NCBI GenBank assembly: GCA_963921825.1
Contig: OY997591.1
Location: forward strand, 16,921,515 to 16,985,514
From: Erodium maritimum
Lineage: Eukaryota > Streptophyta > Magnoliopsida > Geraniales > Geraniaceae
Reading direction: 5' to 3'
DNA: 64,000 nucleotides
Shown here: one piece after another, positions 1-12,560 of the stretch
Position numbering within the stretch: position 1 is the first letter of the stretch
Layout of the letters: the number at the start of each line of letters is the position of its first letter
The notes under the pieces: model-generated
Databases searched by the model: none
What the model was told of the DNA's origin: nothing
Seen by the model: only the letters and a program-made list of their open reading frames with translations
Made by a program: the position numbers and the translations under genes

Positions 1-1059
1 TTAGTCTCTTGTTGGAAACTTTAGTTTTCAGGCGTTTAGGAGGGATGTGTTATCTTTCCCATGTTTGCATAGTTCTGTTTTCTTGTACTAAACGTTCAGG
101 TAATTTGGAATAGATTGATAATAGAATTCTGGTGTTTCATTACTACATAAGTGCAATGATTTTGTACCCTTATCATACTAGTTTGATGATCACCAAGTTG
201 TTAATTGTCTTCCAGTTGAGCATTGGTTAACCAGATCATAATCATTAACTTTTGTATTACCTGTATTCATCATAATTAAGGACTATTGTATTATATTGTT
301 CATCATAGACAATGATTCAAGGATATGTTGGATTACATGAGATAGCCACCCGAATCCACTTTTATAATTTTGTTATCTGTGAATTATTTATATTAGACCT
401 TGTCAAGGTTATAAATCTCGTATCAACCAAAATCTGGCCAGTTTGATTGAGTTCTAGAGCATGTACAGTGAAAAGAACTGTATTAAGAAATCGTATGTTG
501 ATTGTGTAAAATGGTAGTTCTCATTCTTCAGTTTAACTGTGTTTTACAATGGGGAGAACCAGGTAGAGAACCGTATTGTGAATGAATACTGACTGTGTAA
601 AAAATATTCTATTTATTAATTTTTTTTTATTAAAACAATAAATTTTATATAAATTTGACAAAATTAATTAATAATAAAATAAATTAATTATCAATAATAT
701 TAACATTGGTTATTTAAAATGAATTTAAACTTTTTCCGCTTCACAATTGTGCACCAGAATGTGTTATCTATTTGAGAGTTCCCCTTAATCGGGTGTTTTG
801 ATGTCCAGTCACATGTTAAGCTTTATCTTTTTTATCAATAGACTTATCTTCTAAAAACTGTCTTCATTTCAAAACTGAAAATAGATCCGTCTACCAATTC
901 AACTAAAAACATGCACTTGTAATTGATAACCATTCAATCAAAGGATGGAGATGACCCTAATAGAGATGCCAATGTTATGGAGGACGTAAGGGTGGGCCTA
1001 ATACAGATGTGAAAGTGATTGTATCTGATATTACTATTAGAGATGAGAGGTGATATCCC
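1..1059. other. AT-rich intergenic DNA, no gene seen
   Basis: No convincing coding region was found on either strand. The stretch from about 600 to 740 is very AT-rich and resembles the AT-rich stretch at 1240-1390 inside the neighbouring Harbinger derivative. A short remnant related to that element lies at 738-800. Confidence 0.6.
738..800 (-). repeat. Remnant of Harbinger-associated Myb-like ORF
   Basis: About 60 bp closely matches 1576-1645, the Myb-like region of the Harbinger derivative downstream. Both contain 'gcaccagaatgtgtt', then 'ttgagagtt', then 'cccttaatcg'. The flanking 'aaaatgaatttaaactttt' also resembles 1358-1376. It is most simply a second, heavily decayed copy of the same element family about 850 bp away. 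It has no coding potential. Confidence 0.5.
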
Positions 1060-1062
1060 TTA

Positions 1063-2644
1063 GGGCGTGTATAATGGAAAGACCCTTAGTGAGTTTCAAG
1101 TCCTGAGTCCCGTATGTTTATTGGACAGAATAGTGGGACTTGAGACTCAGAATAGTGGATGTTTTGCAAGGAGAGGCTCACTGTGAGGCTCACTGTTTTA
1201 GTGGATGCTAACTGGATGCTGAGTTGTTAATTAATTGATATTTTGTTGTTTTATTTAATTATTTATCAGAAACCATTTAAATTATATAAAATTTAAACAA
1301 ATGTGAAAAAATAATTAATGACAACAAAAAAATAAGAAATAAATTTAACACGAATAAAAATGAACTTGAACTTTTACTCATTCCCTTTTAATACAAAAAA
1401 AACATGCTCAAGAATCATTGTGGTGGGTCGACATCCGGTGGTGGTTGTTATTGTCGAAGATCTTCAAGTTCACCTAATGATCCAGGTCGAAATTTTGAGG
1501 GTGCTCCCTGACTGGCATCTGGCCCAATGTTTCTTGATAGCATTCCACTCGTAGCGGCGGTGACCTCCGGTCGCGTTGAACTTCCTCTCAATATTGCACC
1601 AGAATGTGTTTCCAGCTTGAGAGTTTCCCTTAATCGCGTCTTTTGTAGTCGTGAGCCAGCACTCTATGAGGTGTTTGTCTTCCTCGATGGTCCATGTCCT
1701 CCGATCTTGTGGTGCTCGGGGTCATCGTTGGGAAGGTCCGGTAGAGGATGACTGCGACGACCTACGGGTGACGCTTATGTCGGGTAGTGGGTGGTCGGGA
1801 TAGTTGTAGAATTGTGGTGGAAGCTGGAATTGTGGTAGCATCTGGTACCCTTGTGGCGACATTTGGAATTGTGGCGACATATGGAATTGTGGTGGCATCT
1901 GGTACCCTTATGCGTTGAATTGTTGTGGACGGAATTGTCCTTGGAAATATGAAACTACAAAACTTTTATTACAAAAGTATTCTAAAAAATGATATGAACA
2001 CAAATAAATTGGTTTAATGAATTAAAAAACAACAATCACTTAGGAAAATGAATTAAAAAAATACAATAAATGAAACACTTAACGGTAGTTTGCAATTACC
2101 TGAGCTCGAACCCGGTTGCATGTATGCCGTGAAAGCGGAGTTCTCTCGAGGGTCCGTTAGAATTTCTTGGAAATCTCGTGCTAGTTCGTTGGGGTGAATC
2201 CTACTTCGTCACCAGCTGATTGTGCACGGGACCCTTCGTCGCCCGACATTTTTCACGAGAATATTGGAAATGAGAGAGTAGAATGTGGGAATGGGAGAGT
2301 GAAATTGGTGAATGGGTGAGTGATGAGTGAAAAAAATGAGGTTGGGGTTGGGGTATTTATGGGGTCTAAATTGTAGTAGATTTAATTTTTTTTTTAAAGT
2401 TACCGTTTCCAACCGTTTGAAAACGGTCGGATTTTTTTTTCTGATGCAGGGACACATGGCGCCACGCGATTGGACGGGAGCCGGGCAAGGGACGCGGGGC
2501 GAGGGCCGCGGCTCGGCCCGCGATTCCGGGACGAAGGGTGGGGGCTGCGGGCCGCGTAAAAGCCGTCCCACAATGGGACGGCCCGTGTCCCGCGGCCCGC
2601 AAAAACGCGAGCCGAGCTTCAGAGCCAGCCTGTTGTTCCTGCTC
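1063..2644 (-). mobile_element. PIF/Harbinger-like element carrying only the Myb-like ORF
   Basis: A 1.58 kb unit is bounded by TTA at 1060-1062 and 2645-2647, the 3-bp target duplication typical of PIF/Harbinger. The termini (GGGCGTGTATAATGG on the left; GAGCAGGAACAACAGG as the reverse complement of the right end) are imperfect inverted repeats. Internally the minus strand carries a degenerate Myb/SANT-like ORF of the type that accompanies Harbinger transposases, but no transposase. The right end is GC-rich, including a 'ccgtcccacaatgggacgg' palindrome near 2563. The boundaries rest on weak TIRs and are tentative; the family assignment rests mainly on the Myb-like domain. Confidence 0.6.
1395..2249 (-). 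pseudogene. Harbinger-associated Myb/SANT-like protein, broken
   Basis: Read on the minus strand, an ATG at 2249-2247 opens a short Ser/Gly/Asp-rich start that stops after 22 codons. A second coding block (about 1915-1490) has a Gln/Pro/Met-rich linker with 'PQF' and 'GYQM' repeats, then a Myb/trihelix-like domain beginning RRTWTIEEDKHLIECWL near 1702 and containing FWCNIERKFN and a final WNAIKKHW. In PIF/Harbinger elements this second ORF encodes the DNA-binding partner needed for transposition. In-frame stops in the first block and at about 1907, and the lack of a clear start for the second block, mark it as a pseudogene. A genuine intron between the blocks (AG|GTAATT near 2100) is possible. 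Confidence 0.6.
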
Positions 2645-2930
2645 TTAACCAATTTGGTCGGCTGAAGATGGATTCATTTCACCAACTATATATATGCTCA
2701 ATACAATATATACAATATACTTTCAAGTGCTTTTTGGAGACCGCATTCTTGAGTACTTGTTGTTTGGGTAAGAAAAAAGTGAGCATTATTTTGAGAAAAC
2801 ATACATACTAGTAGCGTAGCAGGTTGCTAACATTATTCGTTTCAAGAAATGAGATTTTCAGATGCCTAAATTACAGATGTTTTAGTTTCAGATAACTTAC
2901 CACTCATGATTATGTTTATAATGAAATGAT

Positions 2931-3689
2931 TTAGGATAGGAAAAAGGAAGAAATGTTGAATGAGGATGGTTCTTCATATTGAAGGTGGCCCTCAAGAGAA
3001 TGTTCCTGAGAGTGCCTCTCATACCCAAAAATGGGGTTTGGATAATTACCTCCAAGCTCTCTTCCTTGGCCGTATGGATATCCCGAACACCCGAATAGAT
3101 AACTTGCACTCCAACTGGGCTGGCTCTCGCCTCTGCAGTAGCCACCACCACTACCATGAGCATGGCAACAACAAGCACATGCTCTACTCTGAGTCTCGTA
3201 CCCATCCCAAGCCCAAGGGTAGTAGTAACCCCTACCATTGTCACTCTCCTCCATCTCTATCTGTTCGCCTTCCACCGCGGGCTGGTCTTGCTCGACCGGA
3301 GGCGCTTTGATCTCTTCTTTCACGGGAGATTCTTGCAGCACTGGTGATGGAATGGATCGAGGTGAGGCAGAGCGGGGGTAACATGTTCGGTCAGATGGGG
3401 GGAGGGGCTTGCCATAGGTTGCAACAAGATCATAGCCGCCTCCGTAAGGGGTGGGGTCATACTCTTCGAATTCGGGCTCATTGAACTCAGCCACATCCAA
3501 CTGAGACGGAGCAGGGGTATGCTCTAGAAAATTGGAGTAGGAGACGGTTGAGGCATAATCATGATAGTAATAAGGGGATGGAAAAGCATAGTTGAAGAAT
3601 GTGTTGTAGCCATAATCAAGGGAGGATTGGGTTTGGGTTGGAGCAGAATCATAGCCGTATGGAAACCCATGGGAGCTGTAGTACGCCAT
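2931..3689 (-). CDS. Tyr-rich PLDRP1/At5g39570-like protein
   Basis: A single-exon ORF of 252 codons starts at the ATG at 3689-3687; the codon just upstream is TTG, not ATG. The N-terminal 55 residues are very rich in Tyr, Ser and Phe. Residues about 76-105 contain EYDPTPYGGGYD, YGKPLPPS and TCYP. From memory, this is the conserved N-terminal block of the plant family containing Arabidopsis At5g39570 (PLDRP1, a phospholipase-D-associated phosphoprotein of uncertain function). The middle is acidic and Pro-rich, followed by a CACCCCHAHG segment and a Gly/Tyr-rich tail. It lacks the long repeat region of PLDRP1, so it is a short family member. There is no signal peptide or membrane segment. A TATA-like stretch (cctatatactatatac on the minus strand) lies near 3831-3847, about 145 bp upstream. 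Its function is unknown; it is probably expressed. Confidence 0.65.
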   Translation of the reverse strand: MAYYSSHGFPYGYDSAPTQTQSSLDYGYNTFFNYAFPSPYYYHDYASTVSYSNFLEHTPAPSQLDVAEFNEPEFEEYDPTPYGGGYDLVATYGKPLPPSDRTCYPRSASPRSIPSPVLQESPVKEEIKAPPVEQDQPAVEGEQIEMEESDNGRGYYYPWAWDGYETQSRACACCCHAHGSGGGYCRGESQPSWSASYLFGCSGYPYGQGRELGGNYPNPIFGYERHSQEHSLEGHLQYEEPSSFNISSFFLS

Positions 3690-3830
3690 CAAAACTGACC
3701 TGTAAAGATCAATCTCAATCTCAGATAAGAAGAAAGAAGAAGAAGATGAGGGAAAGAGAAAAGTGGGTATTTTCCAACAGAATTAAATCATAGAAAATTG
3801 AAGCTATTTTGTTTGTGTTAGGTGTATAAC

Positions 3831-3847
3831 TGTATATAGTATATAGG
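3831..3847 (-). promoter_or_regulatory. Candidate TATA region of the PLDRP1-like gene
   Basis: The minus strand reads 'tatatactatata' about 145 bp upstream of the ATG at 3689, a plausible TATA box for a plant gene with a leader of roughly 100 nt. It is the only TATA-like sequence in the immediate upstream region. No other promoter element was identified. Confidence 0.35.
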
Positions 3848-4415
3848 TAGAGATCCAACCACAGACGTCTTATCTTGTAATGGACAGAAAGTGGAATGGA
3901 GAGGTCACTCACTCAACTCAAGTGCGCATACAGTGGATGTGGAATTGGGGAAACAGAATTATTTTTACCAGCAAAGGTTTTGTTTTTATGCAAAAATTTA
4001 GCAAATGATGAAAATGTGCAAAATACTAATGCCCATCCCTTTTAGAACTTGGGACGTTGGCTTTACATTGTGAATGGGTCATGGATTAGATGATAGAAAT
4101 TTTGAAGATGAGAGAGTAAAGTGCGAGGATGTTTCGCTAGCATTTGTCGGTGAGATGGGCAATTTGATCAAAATTGACTTCTTAACAGATATTTTGTTTA
4201 CTTCCAGGGCCAATAAAGGCTTCTAACCCTTTCTATAGGGGTTACCGGGTTAGCACGGTTTGAATTAATTTTATTTTAATTTTGTATCGATTTTTTTGGT
4301 TATCAATAATTGGACCTTGCACCGGATCCTATGTATTTATTGGTTTTCACCCCTTCAAATTATAAGTCGATTTTAAGTTATAATCAATTTGGACCAAATA
4401 AATTTGGACTTGTCA

Positions 4416-6778
4416 AAACGCTCTCTAGCTCTCTTTTACCCTAACAAGGGTCCAGTCGTCGCCACCAGCACCACCACCGCCCATCTCTGGCCTCCTCGCC
4501 CTCATTGTCTCTGGACTCCTCTCCCTCGTCGCCTCTGCACTGAAGCCGACGGCGTCTCGCTCGTCTCCTCCGCCTCGCCACCCGATCCCCTCGTCTCGAT
4601 CTGCTCTCCGCCGCCCCCGACGGCTCCTCTCTCCTGTCTCCAGTCATTTCCGGCCAGCCAGCTCCGGATCTGTCTTTCCACGACGATTCCTCGTCAGAAA
4701 TGACATCAACCGGTCAGATCCAACCCGCTCTAGACGCGTCCCAGCAGCACGGTCCACCCGACGTGCTAGGGCCTCTCGCCGGCGACCTCCTCGTGTCATC
4801 GTCTGAGGCGCCTCCCTCTTCCCTGCCAGACCCCCGGCGACGGACGGACCTCCTGGCTCTGAAGGATAAATCGGGCCTGAGCCAGGTTGAGTCCGGGGGC
4901 TCTGAGGTCCCGACGAACGACTCAGACCAGGGCAGACGTCATCTGGCAGCGTGGGAGAATACTCGGGATCTGCTGTCCCTCTCCCGACCTCAAGTTTCGA
5001 CGGAGGTGGACAGAGTCCGCCATCCCACATATCGGGCGTCTGACACGAACCCTAGGCCATCAGGCAGACGAGGGTCGACGGGCTGCCCAACGGAGATCCA
5101 ATCGACCTGTATATCCTCGGTCCCGGACTGGGAGGACGATGATGACAAAGTAGTGGTCTCGGAGGAGGGGGTTCCACTCTTCACTAAGGGCACGTACCAG
5201 TTTTCCCTTGCAGCGAAGGTGACATGGGACCGGGTCTACAATCAGAACACCGTTTGCGCAATGATGCTCCAGAAATGGAAAATGGCTGGCATCCAGGTGG
5301 AATTCATGTCCCCGGAAGTCACATGCTACTATTTCCCGTCCGATGATACGATGGAAAATGTCCGACACAAGGGCCCCTAGAGCTTCAAGGGCTTTCCCCT
5401 CCTGTTGGATCCCCTCAGGCAATTTGTTCGGGCCAATGATATTAATTTCCATCACGTGGAGCTCGGGGTCCGGGCGCTCAATATACCGGGGAGTGCCAGA
5501 AACGACTAAAATCGTGGCCTCATCTCTGCCAGCATTGGCACCCAGGTCTTGTCGGCCCCGATCCCGTTGGCTCGTCGGGAGGACATGTTTTTGTGGCTAC
5601 GGGTCCGGATGGAGTTGCAACGACCTTTACGGCGAAGACTTCACCTCAGATTCCCAGGTACCACAACATCTGTTGTGATTGATTTGCAATATGAGAGGAT
5701 AGTAGATTTCTGTTGCAGGTGTGGAATGGTGACCCACAGAATTTCGGGCTGCACGACTCAGCTGTCGGGGATAGGTCGGGAGGAGGTTCGTGATGACTGA
5801 TCTATACTGGCCCAAACCAGATGAACGTGGATAGGCTGCTGGGGACGGTCTGGAATACCCCCCCCCCCCCCTTGGTGACACACCCGTCTATCACGTGTCT
5901 TATGAGTGACATGTCCTTGAACCCGATGATTCGCTCCAGAGAGATCACTATGGGTGAAGATCTACCCGGCACAGACCATAGGAAGTCTGAACATCTGGCT
6001 AAGGTTACCCCAGGAGGGGAAACCAAAGACTTGCAAGAGGGAGGGCACCGAGTCTCTGGACAGCCACCGGGCTTCACGAAGCCTGACAATCTGGCTAATG
6101 TACACCCTGTTGCTGATGCTCTGGACCGAGTTGAATCCGCTGATGCTGAAATGACCCGAGAGGGGAAGGAGAAAGATCCCCAAGGGAAACAGAAAGATCC
6201 CCAGGATGGACTGGGGAAAGGAGGGCCCAACCGAGGAAAGGGTAAGATGCCCACCATGAAGACAAGGAGCGGGTCCTTGTATGCTCGTCCACCAAAGTCG
6301 AGGAAGCTACTGGATGATTCGCCTCCCCAACATCACCAGAAGAAGGAAGCGGAAGAGCAGTCGGAGGCACATGTGTCTCCGATGCAGGAATGACCCGACC
6401 TAGCAGGGGTGGGTGGAGTCGTCTTCAGACTATACCTACAGACCCAGGACAGCCAATGCTGGGAGGTCCCGGGTAGCCTGCACATTGAGCAAAGATTATT
6501 TCCTTGTTTTCTAATTTTCTGCATTACTTTTGGAACACTTTATTTCCTGTTTGCTTTCGAACTATTTCTTTTATGTCTCGCTGTATTGGGACAATGGTAA
6601 GGAGTTGTCTTGAGTTTGTGCCCACGATTTCAAGTGGGCTATCATTATGGGTCCATGAGCGCCGGGCTTGCTATGGTCGGCCCGGACATGCATCTGGAAC
6701 CCGAGGCGGTCATGCCTCATCTTGTTTGATTACCAATTGGTATTAATGAAAGTCTCCGGTTACCCGTTTCAAAAAAAA
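4416..6778 (+). mobile_element. LINE (L1-type) deletion derivative with ORF1 and 3' end only
   Basis: The 2,363-bp insertion is flanked by an exact 11-bp target duplication, TGGACTTGTCA, at 4405-4415 and 6779-6789, and ends in A8 (6771-6778) after 'tattaatgaaagtctcc', a typical plant LINE 3' end. It holds a GC-rich 5' leader, a broken ORF1 (4700-6393) and about 380 bp of 3' UTR. There is no endonuclease or reverse transcriptase ORF between ORF1 and the 3' UTR, so the element is non-autonomous and would depend on a partner LINE. A C11 run near 5860 lies inside ORF1. Confidence 0.8.
4700..6393 (+). pseudogene. LINE ORF1 (DUF4283 plus CCHC zinc knuckle), frameshifted
   Basis: An ATG at 4700 opens a Ser/Pro-rich N-terminus followed by an acidic patch and a DUF4283-like segment (QFSLAAKVTWDRVYNQ, MMLQKWKMAGIQVEF). 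The frame is lost near 5375 and resumes in another frame with the rest of the domain, then a zf-CCHC_4 motif at about 5680-5760 (YERIVDFCCRCGMVTH, ISGC; Cys-Cys-His-Cys). The final frame (5821-6393) is a Lys/Glu/Pro-rich basic tail. DUF4283 plus CCHC is the usual nucleic-acid-binding ORF1 of plant L1 elements. At least two frameshifts and one stop make it a pseudogene. Confidence 0.7.
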
Positions 6779-6899
6779 TGGACTTGTCATTTTCGCACCA
6801 TGTTTTATCAGAACAAAGTTTTATATTTCATATAAATATTAGACCTGATATAAATAGTCGGTTCTAAGTTATAATCATTTTACATCCCAAGATAATTTG

Positions 6900-8352
6900 G
6901 TCTACTTTTCTCCCTTTACTCGTATTATATGTCTCGCTGTGTTTTGTAGGTGCTTTGATCGAAAAAGGGGTTAAAATGGAGAAAAATCGGTTTAAGGAGT
7001 TTTTGAGGCTGACTGATCTTGTGAATGGCATAATTATCTCATTTGAACTTCGATTTGGCTCGTATAATATTTTAAATCGAAGGAAATTCAGAGATCTACA
7101 ACTTTTTCGTCATTGTTCAGATACGGGAAACTACCCGAAACCGTGAACTAGTCTAGCACGGGTTCCCATACAGAACCGAGTCCGTAATCGACACGGGACA
7201 TCACCTAGTACCGTGACGTGCCCGTGACACGCACAGACCCAACTTTCTAGATCCGATTGTAAGAGGAAAAAGAGGCACATTTCCCCTTTTCAATTCCGAT
7301 TTTGAGGAGAAAAAAGTCACCTAAAGTCTTATAAATAGGGGAGAGCTAAGTTAGAGAAAGATAACTTGTATTTGGCATAATCCTAAAAAGCTAGAAGGTT
7401 GAGAGTGGAGATCCTTGAAGCTTGAAGGAGGAGAACCAGCTTTGGTAAAAAAAATTGTGAGAAGAGAGTGTGAGAATAGATTTTTAGAGCTTCAATTCAT
7501 CCTTTGTAACCTACATTGGTATTATTTCTCCAACTTTTCAAATATAATGATTGTTCATTGTTTCTTTTCATCTTCTTCTTCTTCTTCTTCTCCTTTCTCC
7601 ATGAGTAGTTAAACTCCATAATCTAGGGTTATGGGGGATTAAGGTTTGAATTTTAATGTATTGAATGCATAATATTGTGAAAGTTGAATCTAGGTTAGAG
7701 TTTGTTGTTGATTTACTCTTAACGCTCTATCTCCCTTGTAGGCTTGATAGATGATAAGAATTACAATCCAACACTCGGGAGATGAGGATTTCAATTGGTC
7801 TAAAATCAATAACAAGTTGGGTTTAAATCTAGTCTAGGGATAGCTAGGTTAACACTATTGCAATAACTATAGAATTATTTCGAAAGTTAGAAATTATCAA
7901 AGAACATAGTGCTTTGGGTTTTCCTACACCTTGATTCGGGAGAACTAGGTGGTTAGATTCCATTAGGGTCCGAAACAACGGGAGAAGTTAGGACTAGTTT
8001 GAGAGATAATTCGTTGCGCCTATAATAGTTAAACTACACAATAATTATCGTATTTAATATGTGGGAATGATCTCTATGAACCCATACCCTTAATTGATCT
8101 TTTTCTCTAATTCTAATCTCGGTTAATTTGTCTGAGTACTTGATTTACATTTCACTTATTTTTAATCTTACAGGATATTTTCAAAACCAAAAACCATCTT
8201 TTTAACGAAATAACTTAATAACAACTCTAAATAGAAATTGCTTATCTTGTGCTCCCTTGAGTACGATAAAACCGGAACTTACATTCCAAATACTACTTGA
8301 CGAACGATACACTTATCGTGCCGTTTTTCTGTGCTAAAACCATAGGGCGTCA
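6900..8352 (+). mobile_element. Old Athila-like LTR (solo or remnant)
   Basis: The region from about 6930 to 8352 is colinear with the LTRs of the Athila-type element at 53-59.6 kb. Shared blocks include 'gttttgtagg', the segment with 'tagggttatgggggatta', 'gtaggcttg', 'tgggttttcctacacc' and the 3' terminus 'gggcgtca'. The end at 8352 matches the LTR end exactly, but no primer-binding site follows, so this is a solo LTR or a remnant. I could not place the 5' boundary: similarity fades above about 6930, and the LINE at 4416-6778 may sit inside the original LTR. A 'cttcttcttctt' microsatellite lies at 7575-7600. No gene is present. Confidence 0.6.
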
Positions 8353-9059
8353 AAGCAAACCGAAATAAATCCAATAAGGGGTGCAACAAAACAACCTAAG
8401 CATGGTCTAATGAATCCGATTTTCAACCACGAAGTACGCAACATTAATTATTGTTGTTCCTTCCTAATACTCTCAACCACGCGAACCACACATCACATCA
8501 ACGCGAGTCGCAGTGCGTGGTTCGTCTCGCGCACCTCAAAAAAATATTAAAAATTAAACGGAAGGCCCTAAATTGAGGACAAGCGAAACTCTAGGATAGC
8601 GAGACGACACAAAAAGTTTAGGACAGTTTAACTGGAATCTGGAACATTTAGGGAAGTGAGGTGGAATTAACCCTAAAATCTAAATAAAGGAAAAAAGTGC
8701 AACACACAAAACTATGCCCCCCTTGTTGTTACCCTCATGAAGACCAAAGTAATTTTCGTTGCTTGTAAAATTGACTGATACGGTCTTGTATTCTATCTTC
8801 TACCAAAATAATGTTTCTAAAACTTTAATGAACAAACCTATAGGATTTTTACTATACGATTCTGATTGACGTAAATCTCATTGATATTCAGAAGTTCATG
8901 ATTATAAAAGAATCCCTGAACAGCTAAAGGGTCGTAACCAAAACACTGAAAAATATCATCACGAAACATATTTTTTTAAGGGTACACTTTAAGAGAATCT
9001 GATTCCACTTTAAAACCTATTAGTTTCTTCTTAGCTTAAATTGGCTTAGCATATTACTG
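8353..9059. other. Intergenic DNA, no gene seen
   Basis: There is no supported ORF or recognisable element. The part near 8480-8530 is relatively GC-rich ('cgcgagtcgcagtgcgtgg'). The rest is AT-rich. Confidence 0.5.
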
Positions 9060-11925
9060 TTATGAGCATTCACAATGCTAATAGCCCACAAACTGTGGTA
9101 AGACTGACTGTTAGAATAAAAACTTAATATTTTAGTCTTACAGTCAGCACTAACAGTCAGCACCCCTACAATGCTAGCCCGTTCGTGCTGATTGTTCAAC
9201 TAAATAATTAAACATTTGTCAAATTTTAAAATACTAGAATAAATAAAATTTGCAACGAAACTACATTAAATTGCATAAAAGTAGAAGGACTAGTACAAGG
9301 TGAACGAAAGAAATTTGAACTAAGAAGAAAATTAAACTAGGAAACAAAATAAACTAAGTGTCTCCGAATTTATTCCAAATGTGTTCGACGAAGTCCTCCT
9401 TCAATCAATAATGCACACGTTCACCCAGCATCATCTGAGTGTTTCCAATAATGACATGGGTCGGGACGAAGCTTCCTCGCGCAAATTTTGGTTCGCTTAA
9501 CCCACCCTCGTCTGTTGGTTCAATGTAGCCATCGTATGTATGACGTTCTGCCTCAACTATCATATTGTGCATGATAACACATGTATTCGTCATCAAGCCG
9601 AGGTCTTAGGGCATCCACAATCGACTCGGTCGAGTGATAATGTGAAACCGAGATTTGAGTACGCTGAATGCTCACTCGACATCCTTCTTGCACGCTTCTT
9701 GGACTTCTGCAAACTTCTTTTGTTTCGGTCGCTGAGCTAATAGGATTGTTTTCACAAAAACTGGCCATGAAGGGTAAATGCCATCAACAAGATAATACGG
9801 GATTCTGTAGTGGTTACCATTTATCATATATTGAACCAGTAGTTGCCAATCATTGATAACGTTTACGAACAATCTGGAATGGTTGAGTACCATTAAGTCG
9901 TTGTTTGATCCCGCCATGTCAAAGAACGAGTGCCAAATCCATAACCCACGAGTGACAACCGCCTCGAGAACCGGGGTTGGTCGATTCTCGTGGTCACTGT
10001 GAAGACCGTCTCGTTAAAAGTTTTATTTTATTTAGTTTTGTTCGATCGAAACGACGAGGTTGAAACTCGATTTAAATTTTAATTCGTAAAAAAAAGGGAA
10101 AAGGGGGTCGGACCAGACCCGACCAGCAACCCGGCCAGGCCAGACCCGGCCCGGTAGGCCTGATCCAGCTCTTCTCCATCTAGGTTGTGCGGCCCAACTC
10201 TTGCCTGAGGCCCATAGAGAGTCAGGCCCGCGTTATAAGAACGCGAATTAGGGTTCACCCTCTCAGATTAACGCAACCCCTCACACTTCTCTCTCCCTTT
10301 CCTCTCCCCTCACCGAGCTTCTCGCCACCACTGAGACCCGACACTCCGGTCCTCTCACCAGCTCCGGCCACGCCCTCCATATAATAACCACTCCTGGTCA
10401 ACGCCAGTCAAACCTGCGAAAAACAGGAAAATTTAAAAAAAATTAGCAGACACTGAATTGAACCGGAATTGGACCCCGAGGGTCATACCGGACTTAATTT
10501 GACCCCGTAATTGACCAAAATGAGTTCCAGGGGACTCAGGGAAACTTTCTGAGCAATTTGGGAAATGTTGACTTTTCGCTGGAAAAGTCAACCGAGCGAC
10601 GTTTTGGTCCATTCGAGGACCGTTTTGGATCCGAAAAGCTTAGCCGTCGTCGCAGCGGTCTTAGTTGAGCCGTTTCCTTGTAGCCCGCCAAGTTTCGTAA
10701 TTTCTTGGGAAAAGTGCCCGTTCGGGGCCCGAAACGTCCGTTTTTCGCGAAACTGATTGGAAAATATCAACTAGATATATTCCAAAAGGTGTGGGACCCA
10801 CCTTGCCACTTGTCAACCAAGTGGTGGTGTTAGTTTTGGGGGGAAAACTAAAAGGGAAGCTATAGGTGGCCGGCCACATCTTTTAAAAAGAAAAAAAAAA
10901 GGAAATTGTGTTAGTTGTTTAGAAAGAGAAAGAAGAGAGAAGAAGAAGGAGAAAGGAGAAGAAGCTAGGGTTTGGAGCACTATTCACGCTCATCCAACCA
11001 CGGGATCGTCTCGAGGCTAGGAGAAAGTGCACTCCCCTCGTTCTCCTCTACGGTATACACCGAACCGATTCTCGTTTTGGTTAATTTTGGAAGTTAGGTT
11101 TTTGTAAGACTATTAGTTTAAGGTGGTTTTGGTGTTGGGAGAATTGTTGGAGACGTTTTTGAGGTGTTTGGAGGGAAGAGATGACGTTTTCCGGTGACCG
11201 GAGGCTTGGGAGGAGCTCCGGCCACCGTGGGTGGTGGCCGGCCGGCCATGGGGTGGCTGGCCGGAGGTGGTACCAGCCACCACCATGGTGGCCGAACCCC
11301 CCTTGAGGGGTGCTCGGGTTTTATCGTTCGGGTGGTTTAAAACGTTCCCCGGACCATTTACCCTTAATCGAATCGAAATTTGGATTTAAATTGGAGAAGT
11401 TGTAATTTATCGGGTTTAGAAACTTTAAACGTCATTTAATTGACTCGGGAGTCGGAATGCGATTCGGGAAAGTACATTGGGTTCCTTGATGTATTCTAAG
11501 ACCGTAGAAACCAAAACGGGGGCTTTCGGAGCCCCGGAAGGCAATTAACAAAACCCGGGCAGATTCGCCATGTCGGGCGAATCGGGCCTTTACGGGTCCT
11601 TTGTCGACAATGTTGAGTAATTGGGAAGTTTGGGAGTGATCTACATTGTCGGGGTTAATTTTGGGCATCGAGTTTAATGGTTTTCGGTTTATTCCTGCGA
11701 GTTGTTTAGTGACTTTAATTTGTGTTCCTTTAGATCGTGCCACGGACCGAGGCAAGGAAAAGCTGGGTGAGTGACTGAGATCATCACCGGAGCTCGTGGT
11801 TTGACTTTTGGGAGAACACGCACGAGGTAGGGAAAAGTAGCCGGATCTCGGCCCTGACTGGGGAAAGTTAACAGTAGAATTGCATGTGACACCGCGGTGT
11901 CGTGGGTTGAATAGGTTTATTTAAA

Positions 11926-12170
11926 TATTAGGAAAGCATGATACGGGAACTTGGTAATTATTAGGAAAGCATGCTACGGGAACTTGGTAATTATTAGAAA
12001 AGCATGCTACGGGAACTTGGTAATTATTAGGAAAGCATGCTACGGGAACTTGGTAATTATTAGAAAAGCATGCTACGGGAACTTGGTAATTATTAGAAAA
12101 GCATGATACGGGATTGTAGCGTTTGTCAAAAAAGCATGTTATGGGAACTTAGTAATTATTGGAAAGACAT
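11926..12170 (+). repeat. 33-bp minisatellite in family B unit
   Basis: About seven tandem copies of a 33-bp unit containing 'aaagcatgctacgggaactt' and 'ggtaattattag' are present, with few differences between copies. This array is not present in the other two B copies, which carry different repeats at the corresponding place. Confidence 0.85.
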
Positions 12171-12359
12171 GTGACACTTAGTAGTGTCGTAGGAGTAGAG
12201 AACTTAGCGATAATTGTTTTACTGGAGGCATATGACCATGCCCGGAGGTTGATTGTGAACTTATCGATATTAGGAGTACTGGAGGCATATGACCATGCCC
12301 GGAGGTTGATTGTGAAACTGTTGATATTAGGACTGTTGGAGGCTTGGGTTAAGCCGGAG

Positions 12360-12560
12360 GTTGATTGTTTATTTTGGCGTCTTGGGTGGCCTTGAGAGCC
12401 CGTGTTAATTGTTGTTGAGTTTGGGGTGGCCTTGAGAGCCGTGTTACTTGTTGTTGAGTTGGGTGGCCTTGAGAGCCCGTGTTAATTGTTGTTGAGTTTG
12501 GGTGGCCATGAGAGACCTTGTGTTTGCTGTTGAGTTTGGGTGGCCATGAGAGCCCATGTG
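12360..12560 (+). repeat. About 39-bp minisatellite
   Basis: Roughly five imperfect copies of a unit containing 'gggtggccttgagagccc' followed by 'gtgttaattgttgttgagt'. The array sits between the 33-bp and 48-bp arrays of the same family B unit. Confidence 0.75.
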
